Below are positions 25,271-34,750 of a DNA stretch of 44,794 nt, piece by piece. A program made the position numbers and the translations under genes. Below the pieces are notes generated by a model. It did not search any database. It saw nothing but the letters and a program-made list of their open reading frames with translations, and was not told where the DNA came from. The stretch comes from Lentisphaeria bacterium (GTDB lineage Bacteria; Verrucomicrobiota; Lentisphaeria; Victivallales; UBA1829): assembly GCA_017456805.1 (NCBI GenBank), contig JAFTIQ010000002.1:1-44794 (forward strand), in the 5' to 3' direction. How positions within the stretch are numbered: the stretch's first letter is position 1; every line of letters starts with the position of its first letter.

Positions 25271-27103
25271 ATGAAAAAAATCATAGGACTTTTTATGGTG
25301 GCTTTTGTTGCAGCTGCTTCCGGTCAGCTTCTCTGGGAAAAGAAATTTGAATCCCCGGGGAATCAGACTGCATACTATCATAACCAGGGCGCAATCCCGC
25401 TGGAAAAAATCACTCAGCCCGGACGGGTTCAGATTACCATTGTCGCATCCGGCGATGCCCGTTTCGGATGCCGTCTCAGAGTGACTCCCCAGATTGGAAA
25501 AGCTGAGTATAAAGGCATATTCTGGAACAAACAGCTGAAGCCGCAAAGTTCCGAATTCTCTGCTGTAACCAGTTTTGATATCGATCCGGATCTGGTGAAA
25601 AAGGTGGAAGTCTTCACCTATAACATCAATAAAAGCGGAACATTTAAAGTGGAGGCAATCAGAGTTTCCGCTGCCAAAAAAAGTAATGACGCTGTGATCC
25701 CGGTCGCAGGAGATAAAACTTACACTCAGTTCGACTACAAACCCGGATTTTTTCCGGTGGGCGCATACGTCTACTTTTACGGAAAAGCAGGAGCTCAGAA
25801 ATATGCATCCCATCGCGGGATCACCGTGGAACAGTATGTCGATACCATCTTTGCCGACATGAAAGCTCATGGCTGCAATACGGTTTATGTGGCAAACATC
25901 ACCACGGATCCGCCGTTCTTCAAATTCGTCTGCGAAACCGCAGCAAAGCATGGCTTGAAAGTGTTTGCACAGGGAACTGCAGAACTCTATGTCCGGACAA
26001 ACAAGGACCAGCACTATTTTGATACAGTCACAGTTCCGGCAATCAAAAAATATCTTCCTCAGTATAATAAGATCCCCAACCTGATCGGTTATACCAGCAA
26101 AGAAGAAGTGCAGCCGAAACCCCACGATATGCATCTGATGCGGGAAGGGCGCCGTCTTTCTAAAGAAGCTATGCCGGATATCCCCGTTTTCACACTTCAC
26201 AATAACATTACTTCCATGCGTTTGGATAACGGAACTGATATTCCTGACTGGTTCGGTTTCGACCGCTACCGGTTCCGTATGGTTCTTGATGCCAGAGGAA
26301 AATATGTGATCTCCACACCTTCTGATATGACCCGTTTGATCAGCAGGGAGATCGGCGAGTTCTACAATGCCGCTGCTGCATTGAAACGTCCTCTGATCTA
26401 CGTCGGACAGGGCTATAAAGCTCATGAGATCCGGAAGTCAGACAGATATTCCAAAGCAACCGGTTACAAAGAAGTCGCCCCCGGAACCTGGAAAGGATAT
26501 TTCCGTTATATGCCGAAAAACGGAATGCATCTTCAGTTCTGGATCGCGGTTTCCCGCGGCTGCCGCGGTTTCCTGATCTATCACTATCAGACCGGCAGCG
26601 AAGGAAACGAAATCGGAAAACTTTATGAAGAAGATCTGGTGGATCTGAGAGGAAAAGAAAGCTGGTACTGGAAAGAAGCCGGCGAATGTTTCAAAGCAAA
26701 TGCATGGCTGTTCCCCGTCTTCTCCGAATGGTGCAGAGAAGGTTCTCCGGCTGCATCCTCTCCCACAAAAGATGTTCATGTGAACACCTTTATCCTTCCC
26801 GGATACAAAGGCCGCTTTGTTCTTCCGATGAACACCATGATCGCAACCTGGGACAAGGATAATCCGTTCCGGACGGATGAAAATACCCAGCTTTATTCCG
26901 ATGACGAAAACCTCCAGGGATTTGTCTGGGCAGGTCCCCGGACCGTGGAAGTCAAGTTGAAGCATAAAGGCGAATTGCGTGATTTTCAGACAGGTAACGT
27001 TGTGGATCCGGCAAAAATCACATTGCCTCCCGGACAGGGAAGAGTCTTTTTCCAGGGAACAAAAGCAGAGTTTGATGCAGTCAGAAAATATTTCAAACTC
27101 TGA
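25271..27103 (+). CDS. Secreted TIM-barrel protein with N-terminal binding module
   Basis: A 610-aa protein with signal peptide MKKIIGLFMVAFVAAASGQ. Residues about 20-138 form a beta module resembling, more distantly, the two modules encoded upstream (shared FWNK). A glycosidase-like barrel spans about 155-480 (FFPVGAYVYF, GCNTVYVANI, LKVFAQGT, LIGYTSKEE, PDWFGFDRY). GYTSKEE carries a Glu pair where a GH-A acid/base would be expected. The C-terminal 100 residues look like a beta-sandwich. I cannot name the family. AAGAAGG precedes the ATG, and a strong terminator follows, closing the locus. Confidence 0.72.
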   Translation: MKKIIGLFMVAFVAAASGQLLWEKKFESPGNQTAYYHNQGAIPLEKITQPGRVQITIVASGDARFGCRLRVTPQIGKAEYKGIFWNKQLKPQSSEFSAVTSFDIDPDLVKKVEVFTYNINKSGTFKVEAIRVSAAKKSNDAVIPVAGDKTYTQFDYKPGFFPVGAYVYFYGKAGAQKYASHRGITVEQYVDTIFADMKAHGCNTVYVANITTDPPFFKFVCETAAKHGLKVFAQGTAELYVRTNKDQHYFDTVTVPAIKKYLPQYNKIPNLIGYTSKEEVQPKPHDMHLMREGRRLSKEAMPDIPVFTLHNNITSMRLDNGTDIPDWFGFDRYRFRMVLDARGKYVISTPSDMTRLISREIGEFYNAAAALKRPLIYVGQGYKAHEIRKSDRYSKATGYKEVAPGTWKGYFRYMPKNGMHLQFWIAVSRGCRGFLIYHYQTGSEGNEIGKLYEEDLVDLRGKESWYWKEAGECFKANAWLFPVFSEWCREGSPAASSPTKDVHVNTFILPGYKGRFVLPMNTMIATWDKDNPFRTDENTQLYSDDENLQGFVWAGPRTVEVKLKHKGELRDFQTGNVVDPAKITLPPGQGRVFFQGTKAEFDAVRKYFKL

Positions 27104-27129
27104 AATCACAGAACATTTGATCCCTCAGT

Positions 27130-27163
27130 CTGCCGGAGAACCGTTTCCGGCAGGCTTTTTTTT
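27130..27163 (+). terminator. Terminator closing the glycan locus
   Basis: CTGCCGGA (27130-27137) pairs with TCCGGCAG (27146-27153) around an 8-nt loop, followed by eight Ts at 27156-27163. Confidence 0.88.
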
Positions 27164-27304
27164 GCAAAAAAGGATCATTTGACATAAAATAGATAGTTTG
27201 TGACATAGAAAATTCTGTAAAATCCGAGTATAATACGCTAAGAACGAAAGGACTTAAAAACAAAGAATCCATTTTTTTACGCTGAAACGAAAGGAGTTTG
27301 AAAC

Positions 27305-28462
27305 ATGGATAGAATTTTGACAAAACAGGAATTTGCCGATCGCGTAGCCCGCGCGCAGGCAGCAATCGCCCCCACCGATCTTGATGCCGTTCTGGTGTTC
27401 TCCACCGAATCTGAACCGGCAGGCGTCCGTTATTTCTCCGATTACTGGCCCAGCTTTGAAACCGCAGGGGTTCTGATTCCCCGCAGCGGTGAAGCCGCTC
27501 TGATCATCGGCCCTGAAAGTTTGACCTATGCAAGCTCCCGGTCTGTTCTGCCCAACGTGATCCAGGTCATGGATTTCCGCGAATCCAGCCAGCCCGATTA
27601 TCCCGGAAGCACACACCCGGATTGGAAAAAGATTTTCGGCATGTTCAATGTCAAAAAACTGGGGATCACCGGTTTCCACATGTTCCCCTATACCATCATG
27701 CTGAACGTGATGAACGCGCTCGGCGGCGCTGATAAAGTCGTGGATGCCGATGCTCTGCTCCGTCCCGTCACTATGAAGAAAAGCCCGCTGGAACTGGAAT
27801 GTCTCCGGAAGGCTGCCAAGATCTCCGAACTCGGATTCAAAGCCGTTCTGGAAAATATCAAACCCGGCATGACCGAAGTGGAACTTTGCGGAATCGCAAC
27901 TCAGGCAATGCTTTCCAACGGCGCAGAAGCTACCGGTTATCCCGTCTGGTGCTGCTCCGGACCCAACTCCAATCAGGCAATCAGCCGCCCGACCCTCCGC
28001 AAAGTCCAGTGCGGTGAGATCATCCACTTCAGCATCGGTGCAAAGGTGGAAGGTTACAGCGCAAGTATCGGACGTCCCGTTGTTCTGGGCAAGTGCCCCG
28101 CTGAAATGAAAGCTTTCCTCCAGGTCGGTCTGGATGCTCTCAATATGACTTTTGATACCGTCCGTGCAGGGGTCAATGCCGGAGAAGCCGCAACTAAGAT
28201 CCATGATTTCATCCGCAGCAAAGGCTACGGCGATGCCATCCTTTACGGGCCCGCTCACGGTTGCGGTCAGATGGAATGTGAATATCCCTTCCTCGAAACC
28301 TCCTCCACCTATATGCTGGAAGAAAATATGACCTTTATGGCTGATATGTTCCTCCATCGCGGTGACATGGGCTTCCGCTGGGAAGATGGTATGATCGTTA
28401 AAAACGGCCCTGCCGAACAGCTCTCCAGCTACGGCAGACAGCTTAATATCCTTGAGGTCTGA
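27305..28462 (+). CDS. M24 family metallopeptidase (Xaa-Pro peptidase/creatinase fold)
   Basis: A 385-aa two-domain protein: a creatinase-type N-terminal domain (about 1-145) and a pita-bread catalytic domain. MKKSPLELECLRKAAKISE is the typical linker helix, and KPGMTEVELCG is the canonical start of the catalytic domain. In the metal site, the expected second Asp of the DxxxxD pair is not obvious around HFSIGAKVEGYSAS, while GPAHGCGQMECEYP supplies the His region. Activity could be Xaa-Pro dipeptidase or another amidinohydrolase-like reaction. GAAAGGAG precedes the ATG. Upstream there is a TATAAT at 27229-27234 without a good -35, and GACATA repeated 21 nt apart. It is paired with the amidohydrolase gene that follows after 2 nt. 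Confidence 0.82.
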   Translation: MDRILTKQEFADRVARAQAAIAPTDLDAVLVFSTESEPAGVRYFSDYWPSFETAGVLIPRSGEAALIIGPESLTYASSRSVLPNVIQVMDFRESSQPDYPGSTHPDWKKIFGMFNVKKLGITGFHMFPYTIMLNVMNALGGADKVVDADALLRPVTMKKSPLELECLRKAAKISELGFKAVLENIKPGMTEVELCGIATQAMLSNGAEATGYPVWCCSGPNSNQAISRPTLRKVQCGEIIHFSIGAKVEGYSASIGRPVVLGKCPAEMKAFLQVGLDALNMTFDTVRAGVNAGEAATKIHDFIRSKGYGDAILYGPAHGCGQMECEYPFLETSSTYMLEENMTFMADMFLHRGDMGFRWEDGMIVKNGPAEQLSSYGRQLNILEV

Positions 28463-28464
28463 TC

Positions 28465-29253
28465 ATGATCATTGATATTCACGGACATTTGGGCAACATC
28501 AACTTTGCCAAATTCTGGCAGGCAGATGCCCCCACACTGGAACGGTATTGCGATGAATCCAATACCGATCTGCTTTGTCTTTCCTCTTCCCGCTCCATCA
28601 TGTACGATGTGCGGGAAGGAAATGCGGAACTGGACAAGGCATTGAAAGAAACGGAAAAACTGCTGGGCTATGTGGTGGTCAGCCCCACTTTCCCGGAATC
28701 TCTGGCAGATTTGAGCTATCTCAAAACAAATCCGAAGTTCAAAGGAGTGAAAGTGCATCCGGATTATCACGGATATGTGCTCCCCACAAAATCCAACCGG
28801 GATTTTATTGAAGAAGTCGCGGATCAGACTCCCATGATGCTGTTCCATGTCTCCTGTATGCCTGGAACCGGGTTCTCCCCCGGAACAACGGTTTGCGAGA
28901 TCGCTAAAAATCATCCGAAGACAAAGTTTGTTCTGGCGCATGTCGCCGGTTTGTTCCAGAATGGAAATTATCCCTTCTTCCCCAACATGGATTCTCTGGA
29001 ACAGGTGATGCAGATCGCCGGGGATAACGTTTATATCGATACCGCACATTTCCTGATGTACGTCTATCCGGGCGTGATGGAAAAAATGGTAAAGATCGCA
29101 ACGGCAGATCATATCGTTTACGGAACAGATGTTCCGCTTCAGGGACCCATGCAGATGCGGTTTGCTCAGGAAGCAATTCGCGCTCTGGATATTCCGGAAG
29201 CAGATAAAGAGAAGATCTTCAGCGGCAACGCAAAGAAGGTGCTCGGTCTCTGA
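28465..29253 (+). CDS. Amidohydrolase-2 family metal-dependent hydrolase
   Basis: A 262-aa TIM-barrel hydrolase. The DxHxH metal motif is DIHGH at residues 4-8, the carboxylate/His region is GVKVHPDYHG, a further His is in FVLAHVAG, and the late Asp is in YGTDVP. FSGNAKKVLGL is the usual C-terminal helix of the family. Reactions in this family include decarboxylation and lactone or amide hydrolysis; the substrate is unknown. It begins 2 nt after the M24 gene with GAGGTC upstream, so they form a two-gene operon that may handle one small-molecule or peptide substrate. Confidence 0.85.
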   Translation: MIIDIHGHLGNINFAKFWQADAPTLERYCDESNTDLLCLSSSRSIMYDVREGNAELDKALKETEKLLGYVVVSPTFPESLADLSYLKTNPKFKGVKVHPDYHGYVLPTKSNRDFIEEVADQTPMMLFHVSCMPGTGFSPGTTVCEIAKNHPKTKFVLAHVAGLFQNGNYPFFPNMDSLEQVMQIAGDNVYIDTAHFLMYVYPGVMEKMVKIATADHIVYGTDVPLQGPMQMRFAQEAIRALDIPEADKEKIFSGNAKKVLGL

Positions 29254-29271
29254 CAGAACCGGAACCCCAAC

Positions 29272-29299
29272 AAAAAAGCCCCGTTCCCGGGGCTTTTTT
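29272..29299. terminator. Bidirectional terminator between convergent operons
   Basis: GCCCCG (29278-29283) pairs with CGGGGC (29288-29293), with AAAAAA before and TTTTTT after, so the hairpin can end transcription from both the amidohydrolase gene and hpt. Confidence 0.88.
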
Positions 29300-29319
29300 A
29301 TTGCTTTTGAGGCGATTTG

Positions 29320-29826
29320 TTACAGGACTGCGATATATGGAAGATTCCTGTAATTTTCTTCGGAATCCATTCCGCATCCGATGAGGTAGCGGTCTTCCAT
29401 CAGAAACCCCGCCCAGTCTGCATGAGCGATCCCGTTCGGTCTGGGAATGGTTTTTTCCACCAGAACAACGGTTTTTACACTCAATGCGCCTTGATCCCTG
29501 AGTTTTTCGCTGATCTTTTTCAGTGTCCGTCCGGTATCAAGAACTTCATCCAGAATCAGAATATGACGTCCTTTGACGTCCAGTTTCACAAAGGAGCGCA
29601 GTTCCACATTTCCGGTACTGCTCTGATGCTTGTAGCTGGATGCACTGATGGAATCAATAAAGAAATCCGCCACATCCATTGCTTCTGCCAGTTTAGCACC
29701 GAAAAAGAGCCCCCCGTTCATGACGACAAGCATAGTCAGAGGTTCGCCTTTGTAATAAGCAGAGAGTTCCGCACCAAGCTCCCTGGTGCGGCGTTCCACA
29801 GTGTTCTGATCTTTCAGAATTTCCAT
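29320..29826 (-). CDS. hpt: Hypoxanthine phosphoribosyltransferase
   Basis: A 168-aa type I phosphoribosyltransferase of purine salvage that converts hypoxanthine or guanine plus PRPP to IMP or GMP. The PRPP-binding motif is ILILDEVLDTGRTL (about residues 89-102). VVMNGGLFFGAKL is the PPi loop, and SASSYKHQSSTG is the flexible loop. The length is normal for bacterial Hpt. It lies 15 nt downstream of ychF at the end of the minus-strand run that begins at the NuoE-like gene, with the shared terminator after it. Confidence 0.93.
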   Translation of the reverse strand: MEILKDQNTVERRTRELGAELSAYYKGEPLTMLVVMNGGLFFGAKLAEAMDVADFFIDSISASSYKHQSSTGNVELRSFVKLDVKGRHILILDEVLDTGRTLKKISEKLRDQGALSVKTVVLVEKTIPRPNGIAHADWAGFLMEDRYLIGCGMDSEENYRNLPYIAVL

Positions 29827-29841
29827 TTTTCAGCGATCACA

Positions 29842-30942
29842 TCAGACATTGAAGCGGATGAAAACGCAATCTCCGTCCTGAACAACATATTCTTTTCCTT
29901 CAATCCGGAGTTTTCCTGCTTCTTTCGCGCCATTCCAGCTGCCGTACTGCACGAGATCATCATAGGATTCCACTTCCATACGGATGAATCCCCGTTCCAT
30001 ATCAGTGTGGATCTTTCCGGCGGCCTGAGGTGCAAGAGCATTCCGGGTGACTGTCCAGGCTCTGGTTTCATCGCTTCCTGTCGTAAAGAACGTGATGTAG
30101 TCCAGAAGACTGTATCCCATATTGATAACGCGTTCCAAACCGCTTTCTTTCACTCCGAGATCTTCCAGGAAGACTGCTGCATCTTCGGGTGAGAGCTGGG
30201 CGAGTTCTTCTTCGAGTTTGGCGCAGACGGGAACCACCTGCATCCCATGTTTTGCAGCTGTTTCGATCAGCTGTTTGGAAAGATCACTGGTTCCGAATTC
30301 ATGGAATGCGGTTTCATCTGTATTCGCACAAACGAAAGCCGGGGTCAGTGTCAAAAGCTGAAGGGCTTTTGCGATCTTATCCAGTTTCTCATCAGAGGTA
30401 TCATAGGAAGGTCTCTGACCGTTTTCCAGCTGATTGATGAAAGAGGTGATCAGTTCCAGTTCGATTTTCAGATCCGGATCTCCGCTGCGGAGTGCTTTCT
30501 TGCCATGTTCCAGCCGTTTCTGAAGCAGATCAAGGTCTGCAAGCATCAACTCAGTGAGAATCAGTTCCAGGTCACGGCTCGGATTGACAGAACCTCCGAC
30601 ATGGACGACGTCATCATCAGCGAAGAGGCGGACAACATGCGCCACGGCATCCACGTTCCGGATGTGCCCGAGGAACTGGTTGCCAAGCCCCTGACCTTTG
30701 CTCGCACCTTCCACAAGTCCGGCAATATCAATAAATTTCATTGTTGTCGGGACGACTCTGGCAGATTTTTCGATCTTTGCCAGAACATCCAGTCTGGGAT
30801 CAGGGACCGGAACGATCCCTGTATTCGGTTCAATCGTACAGAAGGGGAAGTTCGCCGCAACAGCGCCCCCTTTGCACAGCGCATTAAACAAGGTGGATTT
30901 TCCCACATTGGGCAATCCCACAAAACCACATGCAAAACCCAT
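29842..30942 (-). CDS. ychF: Ribosome-binding ATPase YchF (OLA1 family)
   Basis: A 366-aa TRAFAC P-loop protein that prefers ATP over GTP and associates with ribosomes. Walker A is GLPNVGKST, the G3 region is [20 protein letters not shown], and the G4 equivalent is the YchF-specific NTDE in place of NKxD. A helical insert follows, then a C-terminal TGS domain ending in [16 protein letters not shown]. The length and termini are typical. It is separated by 17 nt from the oxidoreductase gene upstream. Confidence 0.96.
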   Translation of the reverse strand: MGFACGFVGLPNVGKSTLFNALCKGGAVAANFPFCTIEPNTGIVPVPDPRLDVLAKIEKSARVVPTTMKFIDIAGLVEGASKGQGLGNQFLGHIRNVDAVAHVVRLFADDDVVHVGGSVNPSRDLELILTELMLADLDLLQKRLEHGKKALRSGDPDLKIELELITSFINQLENGQRPSYDTSDEKLDKIAKALQLLTLTPAFVCANTDETAFHEFGTSDLSKQLIETAAKHGMQVVPVCAKLEEELAQLSPEDAAVFLEDLGVKESGLERVINMGYSLLDYITFFTTGSDETRAWTVTRNALAPQAAGKIHTDMERGFIRMEVESYDDLVQYGSWNGAKEAGKLRIEGKEYVVQDGDCVFIRFNV

Positions 30943-30959
30943 GTTTCTGTTTTCCTATC

Positions 30960-32996
30960 TTATTCTTTGATTTTCCAATCCAGTGCACCCACGGGACATT
31001 CTTCAATACATTTTCCGCAATCTTTACATGCCAGAGGAAGGACTTTCCCGAATGCAGTTCCGATCCGGGTGGCAAATCCGCGCTGCATCGCTGCAAGCAA
31101 ATGCTGATTGACCACTTCACCGCAGATCTTTACGCAGATTCCGCAGCGCAGACATTTCCGGGGATCCTGAATAATGGCAGGATGGCGCGTATCCGCTTTC
31201 CCGCAGGAGTGCTCCCCTTTGAACATATCAGGTTTCACGCCGAGAGCTTCGGAGTGTTTCTTCAGCTTGCATTCCCCTTTGGCAGTGCAGGAACATTCAA
31301 TGCACCGTTCGCCTTCCTTCATGATCTTTTCCGCCGGAATGGTGGGGAAAAGCTCGGTGAAGGTCGTCTTCCGCAGTTCCATGGGAATGAAGTCCGGTTC
31401 CACACGGTCCGCTTTGGAAACCTCATGCAGATAAACCAGATCATCCGTTGAAAGGGAACTCCAGTGTCCGCGGGAAACATTGAATACCGGCGGTTCAGTA
31501 TGTTTGCGACCGGCAAAGAAATCAACGGCGGAAAGTGCCGCTTTCCGTCCGGCAGCAACCGCCTCTACAACCGTTGCAGGTCCGCTGACACAATCCCCGG
31601 CTGCAAAGACATTTTCGAACCCTTCCACTTTCAGGTCGTCCGCATTGACAGCAATATCCCCGCGCTTGGTTGCAACTGCTTCAGCAGGGCAAACGGTCCG
31701 CTGTCCGATGGCAGCAATGATGGTATCCGCTTCCAGATCAAATTCAGATCCGGGGACCGGTTCCGGCTTGCGTCTGCCGGAGGCATCGGGTTCGCCAAGC
31801 TGCATCTTGCAGCAGGTGAGGGCAAGTTTGCCGTTTTCCAGCTTTTTAACTGCAATGGGTGCCGTCAGAAGTTCCAGTTTTGCACCTTCTTCCACTGCTT
31901 CATCCACTTCGATCGCCTGTGCGGGCATTTCTTTTCTGGTCCGGCGGTAAACGATCGACACCTCTCCGCCCAGACGGATGGCTGTTCTTGCACAGTCCAT
32001 CGCGGTATTTCCGCCGCCGACAACCAGCGTTTTTCCAGGGTTCGGAAGATTCTTCCAGTTATGTGAAGCAATATTTTCCAGCCAGCGGATCCCCTGTTCT
32101 GCAAGTTCTTCCCCTTCCACACGCATGGAGCTGGGGGACCAGGAACCGACAGCCAGGATCACTCCGTCGTACTCTTTGGAAAGATCTGCAATGGTGATAT
32201 TTTTTCCGAGTTCCCTGCCATAGTGAATGGAAACATCCATTTTTTCAAAATGAGCAAGTTCTTTGCGGAGAGTATCTTTGGGAAGACGGAACTCAGGGAT
32301 CCCGTAACGGAGCATCCCGCCGGCTTCCGGCATTTTTTCATAAATATCCGCCTGAACGCCTTCCAGACGGAGGTAGTAGGCTGCTGAAAATCCTGCAGGA
32401 CCGGCCCCCACGATGGCGACTTTTTTGCCATTGAGCGGCGGCAGTTCTTCCATATAAGAATCATAATGAAGGTCTGCGGCAAGACGTTTGAAGTCATTGA
32501 TGGAAACCGGTTTGGAGTCAATATTTCTCCGGCAGTCCCGTTCGCAGAACCGGGGACAGACTCTTCCGATCGACATAGGCAGCGGGATCCGCTGTTTGAT
32601 GATTTTCAGTGCCTTCAGAAAATCACCCTGTTTTCCGGCCCGGACATATTCTTCCACGGAAGCGTGAGCAGGACAAGCCATGGTACAGGGCGCTTCACAG
32701 TCTCCGGTATGTTCGGAAAGAAGAAGTCCCAGCGCAGTCCGGCGCATTTCTTTGACTTCATCAGATGATGCATCAATATCCTGTCCTTCTGTCGGGCAGG
32801 CGGAGCAGGAGGGAAGAAACTTTCCGGTTTTCTTATCTTTGACCACGCAGACAAAGCAGGATGTGGTTTTAGAAATTTTCTTATTGAAACAGAGAGTCGG
32901 GATCATGATCCCGGCATCAGCGGCGGCTTTCAGAATGGTATCCCCCTGCTGAGCAACGCGGTCAACCCCATCAATTTTGAAATGAATTTCAGACAT
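30960..32996 (-). CDS. NfnB/GltD-like flavoprotein with NuoG-type [2Fe-2S] N-terminus and ferredoxin C-terminus
   Basis: A 678-aa subunit. Residues 1-90 form a NuoG-like [2Fe-2S] domain (C36, C47, C50, C64). DCEAPCTMACPAH and VCPRFCERDC carry the [4Fe-4S] cysteines of the glutamate synthase small-subunit family. FAD and NAD(P) are bound by VAIVGAGPAGFSAAYYL and LVVGGGNTAMDCA. GDCVSGPATVVEAVAAGR closes the fold. The C-terminus has more Cys clusters (CIECSCTAKGEC, CLRCGICVKIC, CKDCGKCIEEC). With the NuoF- and NuoE-like partners upstream it matches the layout of Sporomusa-type Nfn (Stn) transhydrogenases linking NADH, NADPH and ferredoxin. That assignment is inference; no hydrogenase H-cluster is present. 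Confidence 0.8.
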   Translation of the reverse strand: MSEIHFKIDGVDRVAQQGDTILKAAADAGIMIPTLCFNKKISKTTSCFVCVVKDKKTGKFLPSCSACPTEGQDIDASSDEVKEMRRTALGLLLSEHTGDCEAPCTMACPAHASVEEYVRAGKQGDFLKALKIIKQRIPLPMSIGRVCPRFCERDCRRNIDSKPVSINDFKRLAADLHYDSYMEELPPLNGKKVAIVGAGPAGFSAAYYLRLEGVQADIYEKMPEAGGMLRYGIPEFRLPKDTLRKELAHFEKMDVSIHYGRELGKNITIADLSKEYDGVILAVGSWSPSSMRVEGEELAEQGIRWLENIASHNWKNLPNPGKTLVVGGGNTAMDCARTAIRLGGEVSIVYRRTRKEMPAQAIEVDEAVEEGAKLELLTAPIAVKKLENGKLALTCCKMQLGEPDASGRRKPEPVPGSEFDLEADTIIAAIGQRTVCPAEAVATKRGDIAVNADDLKVEGFENVFAAGDCVSGPATVVEAVAAGRKAALSAVDFFAGRKHTEPPVFNVSRGHWSSLSTDDLVYLHEVSKADRVEPDFIPMELRKTTFTELFPTIPAEKIMKEGERCIECSCTAKGECKLKKHSEALGVKPDMFKGEHSCGKADTRHPAIIQDPRKCLRCGICVKICGEVVNQHLLAAMQRGFATRIGTAFGKVLPLACKDCGKCIEECPVGALDWKIKE

Positions 32997-33008
32997 GTGA
33001 TTCTCCGG

Positions 33009-34745
33009 TCATTGGTTGTTGGAGTTAAACCCTTCGCCGCGGGGAACGCGCTGAATGGTCTTTTTCGGACAAAGTTCTTTGCAGGAGTTGCACTTGATGC
33101 ATTTTGCATTGTCGATGACAAAGTTTTCATCAATGGCACCTGTCGGACAGGTTCTGCGGCAAAGTCCGCACTTGATACAGTTTGCGGGATCCAGTTTCAG
33201 ATCCACCAGTGCGGAACATGCCAGAGACGGACAAACTTTTTCTCTGACGTGCGCCTCATATTCATTGCGGAAGTAACGGAGTGTGGAAAGAGCCGGGTTC
33301 GGGGCTGTCTGCCCCAGACCGCACAGGGCTCCCATCCGGATCTTCGGTCCGATATCTTCCAGAAATGTGATATCTTCTTCCGTTCCGTTGCCTTCTGTGA
33401 TCCGCTGAAGCGTTTCGTACATCCGCTTCGTTCCGACCCGGCAGAATGTGCATTTTCCACAGGATTCTTTGTGAGTAAAGGAAAGGAAGTAACGGGCAGT
33501 TTCCACCATGCAGCGGTCATTTCCGATCACGATCAATCCCCCGGAGCCCATGATTGCACCCAGTTCTTTCAGGGAATCATAATCGACTTTGACGTCGAAT
33601 CTGTCTGCGGGGATACATCCGCCGGAAGGACCGCCAGTCTGAACAGCTTTGACTGTTCCCGGTTCTGCTCCGCCGATTTCATAAACGATTTCAGCAAGGG
33701 TAACTCCCATGGGCACTTCTGCCAATCCCGGATTTTTCAAGTCGCCCGCAAGAGCAAAAATCTTGGTTCCGGTACTTTTCGGGGTTCCGATCTTCGCATA
33801 ATTCTCTGCTCCGTAGTTCAGAACAGGTGCGATATTTGCAAAGGTTTCCACGTTATTGATGGAGGTGGGCAAGCCGTTCCAGCCGCTGTCGGTGGGGAAG
33901 GGCGGGCGGAATCTTGGCTGTCCGCGTTTTCCTTCCAGAGAGGCAATCATTGCGGTTTCTTCCCCGCAGACGAATGCTCCGGCACCTTCTTTGATGACGA
34001 TATCCAGCGGTTTTTCCCGTCCGGGGAGCATATCATATCCGGCTTTTTTGATTTCTCCGATGGCAATGGTCAAATGTTCGATTGCCATGGGATATTCTGC
34101 ACGGCAGTAAATGAAAATCTTGGTTGCGCCGGTGGCATACGCTCCGATCAGCATCCCTTCCAGAACTTGATAGGGCACGCTTTCCATCATGGAACGGTCC
34201 ATGAACGCTCCGGGGTCACCTTCATCTGCATTACAGATCATGACTTTTTCGGGGTTCTGTTTTGCGGCAAGGAAACTCCACTTCATCCCTGTGGGGAATC
34301 CTGCGCCGCCGCGTCCGCGCAGTCCGCTTTTTTTCAATTCTTCAATGACTTCTTCCGGCTTCATGGAGGAGCATTTTGCAAGGGCACTGAATCCGTCATT
34401 TGCCTTATATTCTTCAATATCGCAGGGAACGATCCGCCCGGCGAGTTTTGTGACAAATACCATTTCATTTTTCTTGCGGAGCGCAGGGATTTCAAATCTG
34501 CCGTTTTCGGAAAGCGCAAGAATATTCTGAGCGGCTTCCGCATTTCCCTGAACCCGGGAATAAAAAACCGGTTCGGAATCGGTTTCCACTTCCACGATCG
34601 GTTCACAATAACAGTGTCCGATACATCCAACTCCGACAACGGGAATATCCCCGGCAATTTTTTTGAGTTCATCATAAACTGCCTGAGCCCCCGCTGCAAG
34701 ACCGCAGGAAGCCATCCCGACTTTGATTCGTTTGATCTGAGCCAT
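33009..34745 (-). CDS. NuoF-like NADH-binding flavin/Fe-S subunit
   Basis: About 578 aa. An N-terminal thioredoxin-like domain (CGLAAGAQ and GCIGHCYCEP) could hold a [2Fe-2S] cluster. The NuoF core follows: GLRGRGGAGFPTG (NADH), CNADEGDPGAF (FMN), GAGAFVCGEETA, then SCGKCTFCRVGT for the [4Fe-4S] cluster. Two ferredoxin-type motifs at the end (CIKCGLCRRTC, CIKCNSCKELC) are typical of HydB/NuoF subunits of bifurcating enzymes rather than of complex I. It follows the NuoE-like gene directly and precedes the GltD-like subunit by 12 nt. A GTG start 9 nt upstream, overlapping the previous stop, is also possible. Confidence 0.9.
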   Translation of the reverse strand: MAQIKRIKVGMASCGLAAGAQAVYDELKKIAGDIPVVGVGCIGHCYCEPIVEVETDSEPVFYSRVQGNAEAAQNILALSENGRFEIPALRKKNEMVFVTKLAGRIVPCDIEEYKANDGFSALAKCSSMKPEEVIEELKKSGLRGRGGAGFPTGMKWSFLAAKQNPEKVMICNADEGDPGAFMDRSMMESVPYQVLEGMLIGAYATGATKIFIYCRAEYPMAIEHLTIAIGEIKKAGYDMLPGREKPLDIVIKEGAGAFVCGEETAMIASLEGKRGQPRFRPPFPTDSGWNGLPTSINNVETFANIAPVLNYGAENYAKIGTPKSTGTKIFALAGDLKNPGLAEVPMGVTLAEIVYEIGGAEPGTVKAVQTGGPSGGCIPADRFDVKVDYDSLKELGAIMGSGGLIVIGNDRCMVETARYFLSFTHKESCGKCTFCRVGTKRMYETLQRITEGNGTEEDITFLEDIGPKIRMGALCGLGQTAPNPALSTLRYFRNEYEAHVREKVCPSLACSALVDLKLDPANCIKCGLCRRTCPTGAIDENFVIDNAKCIKCNSCKELCPKKTIQRVPRGEGFNSNNQ

Positions 34746-34750
34746 GATGA

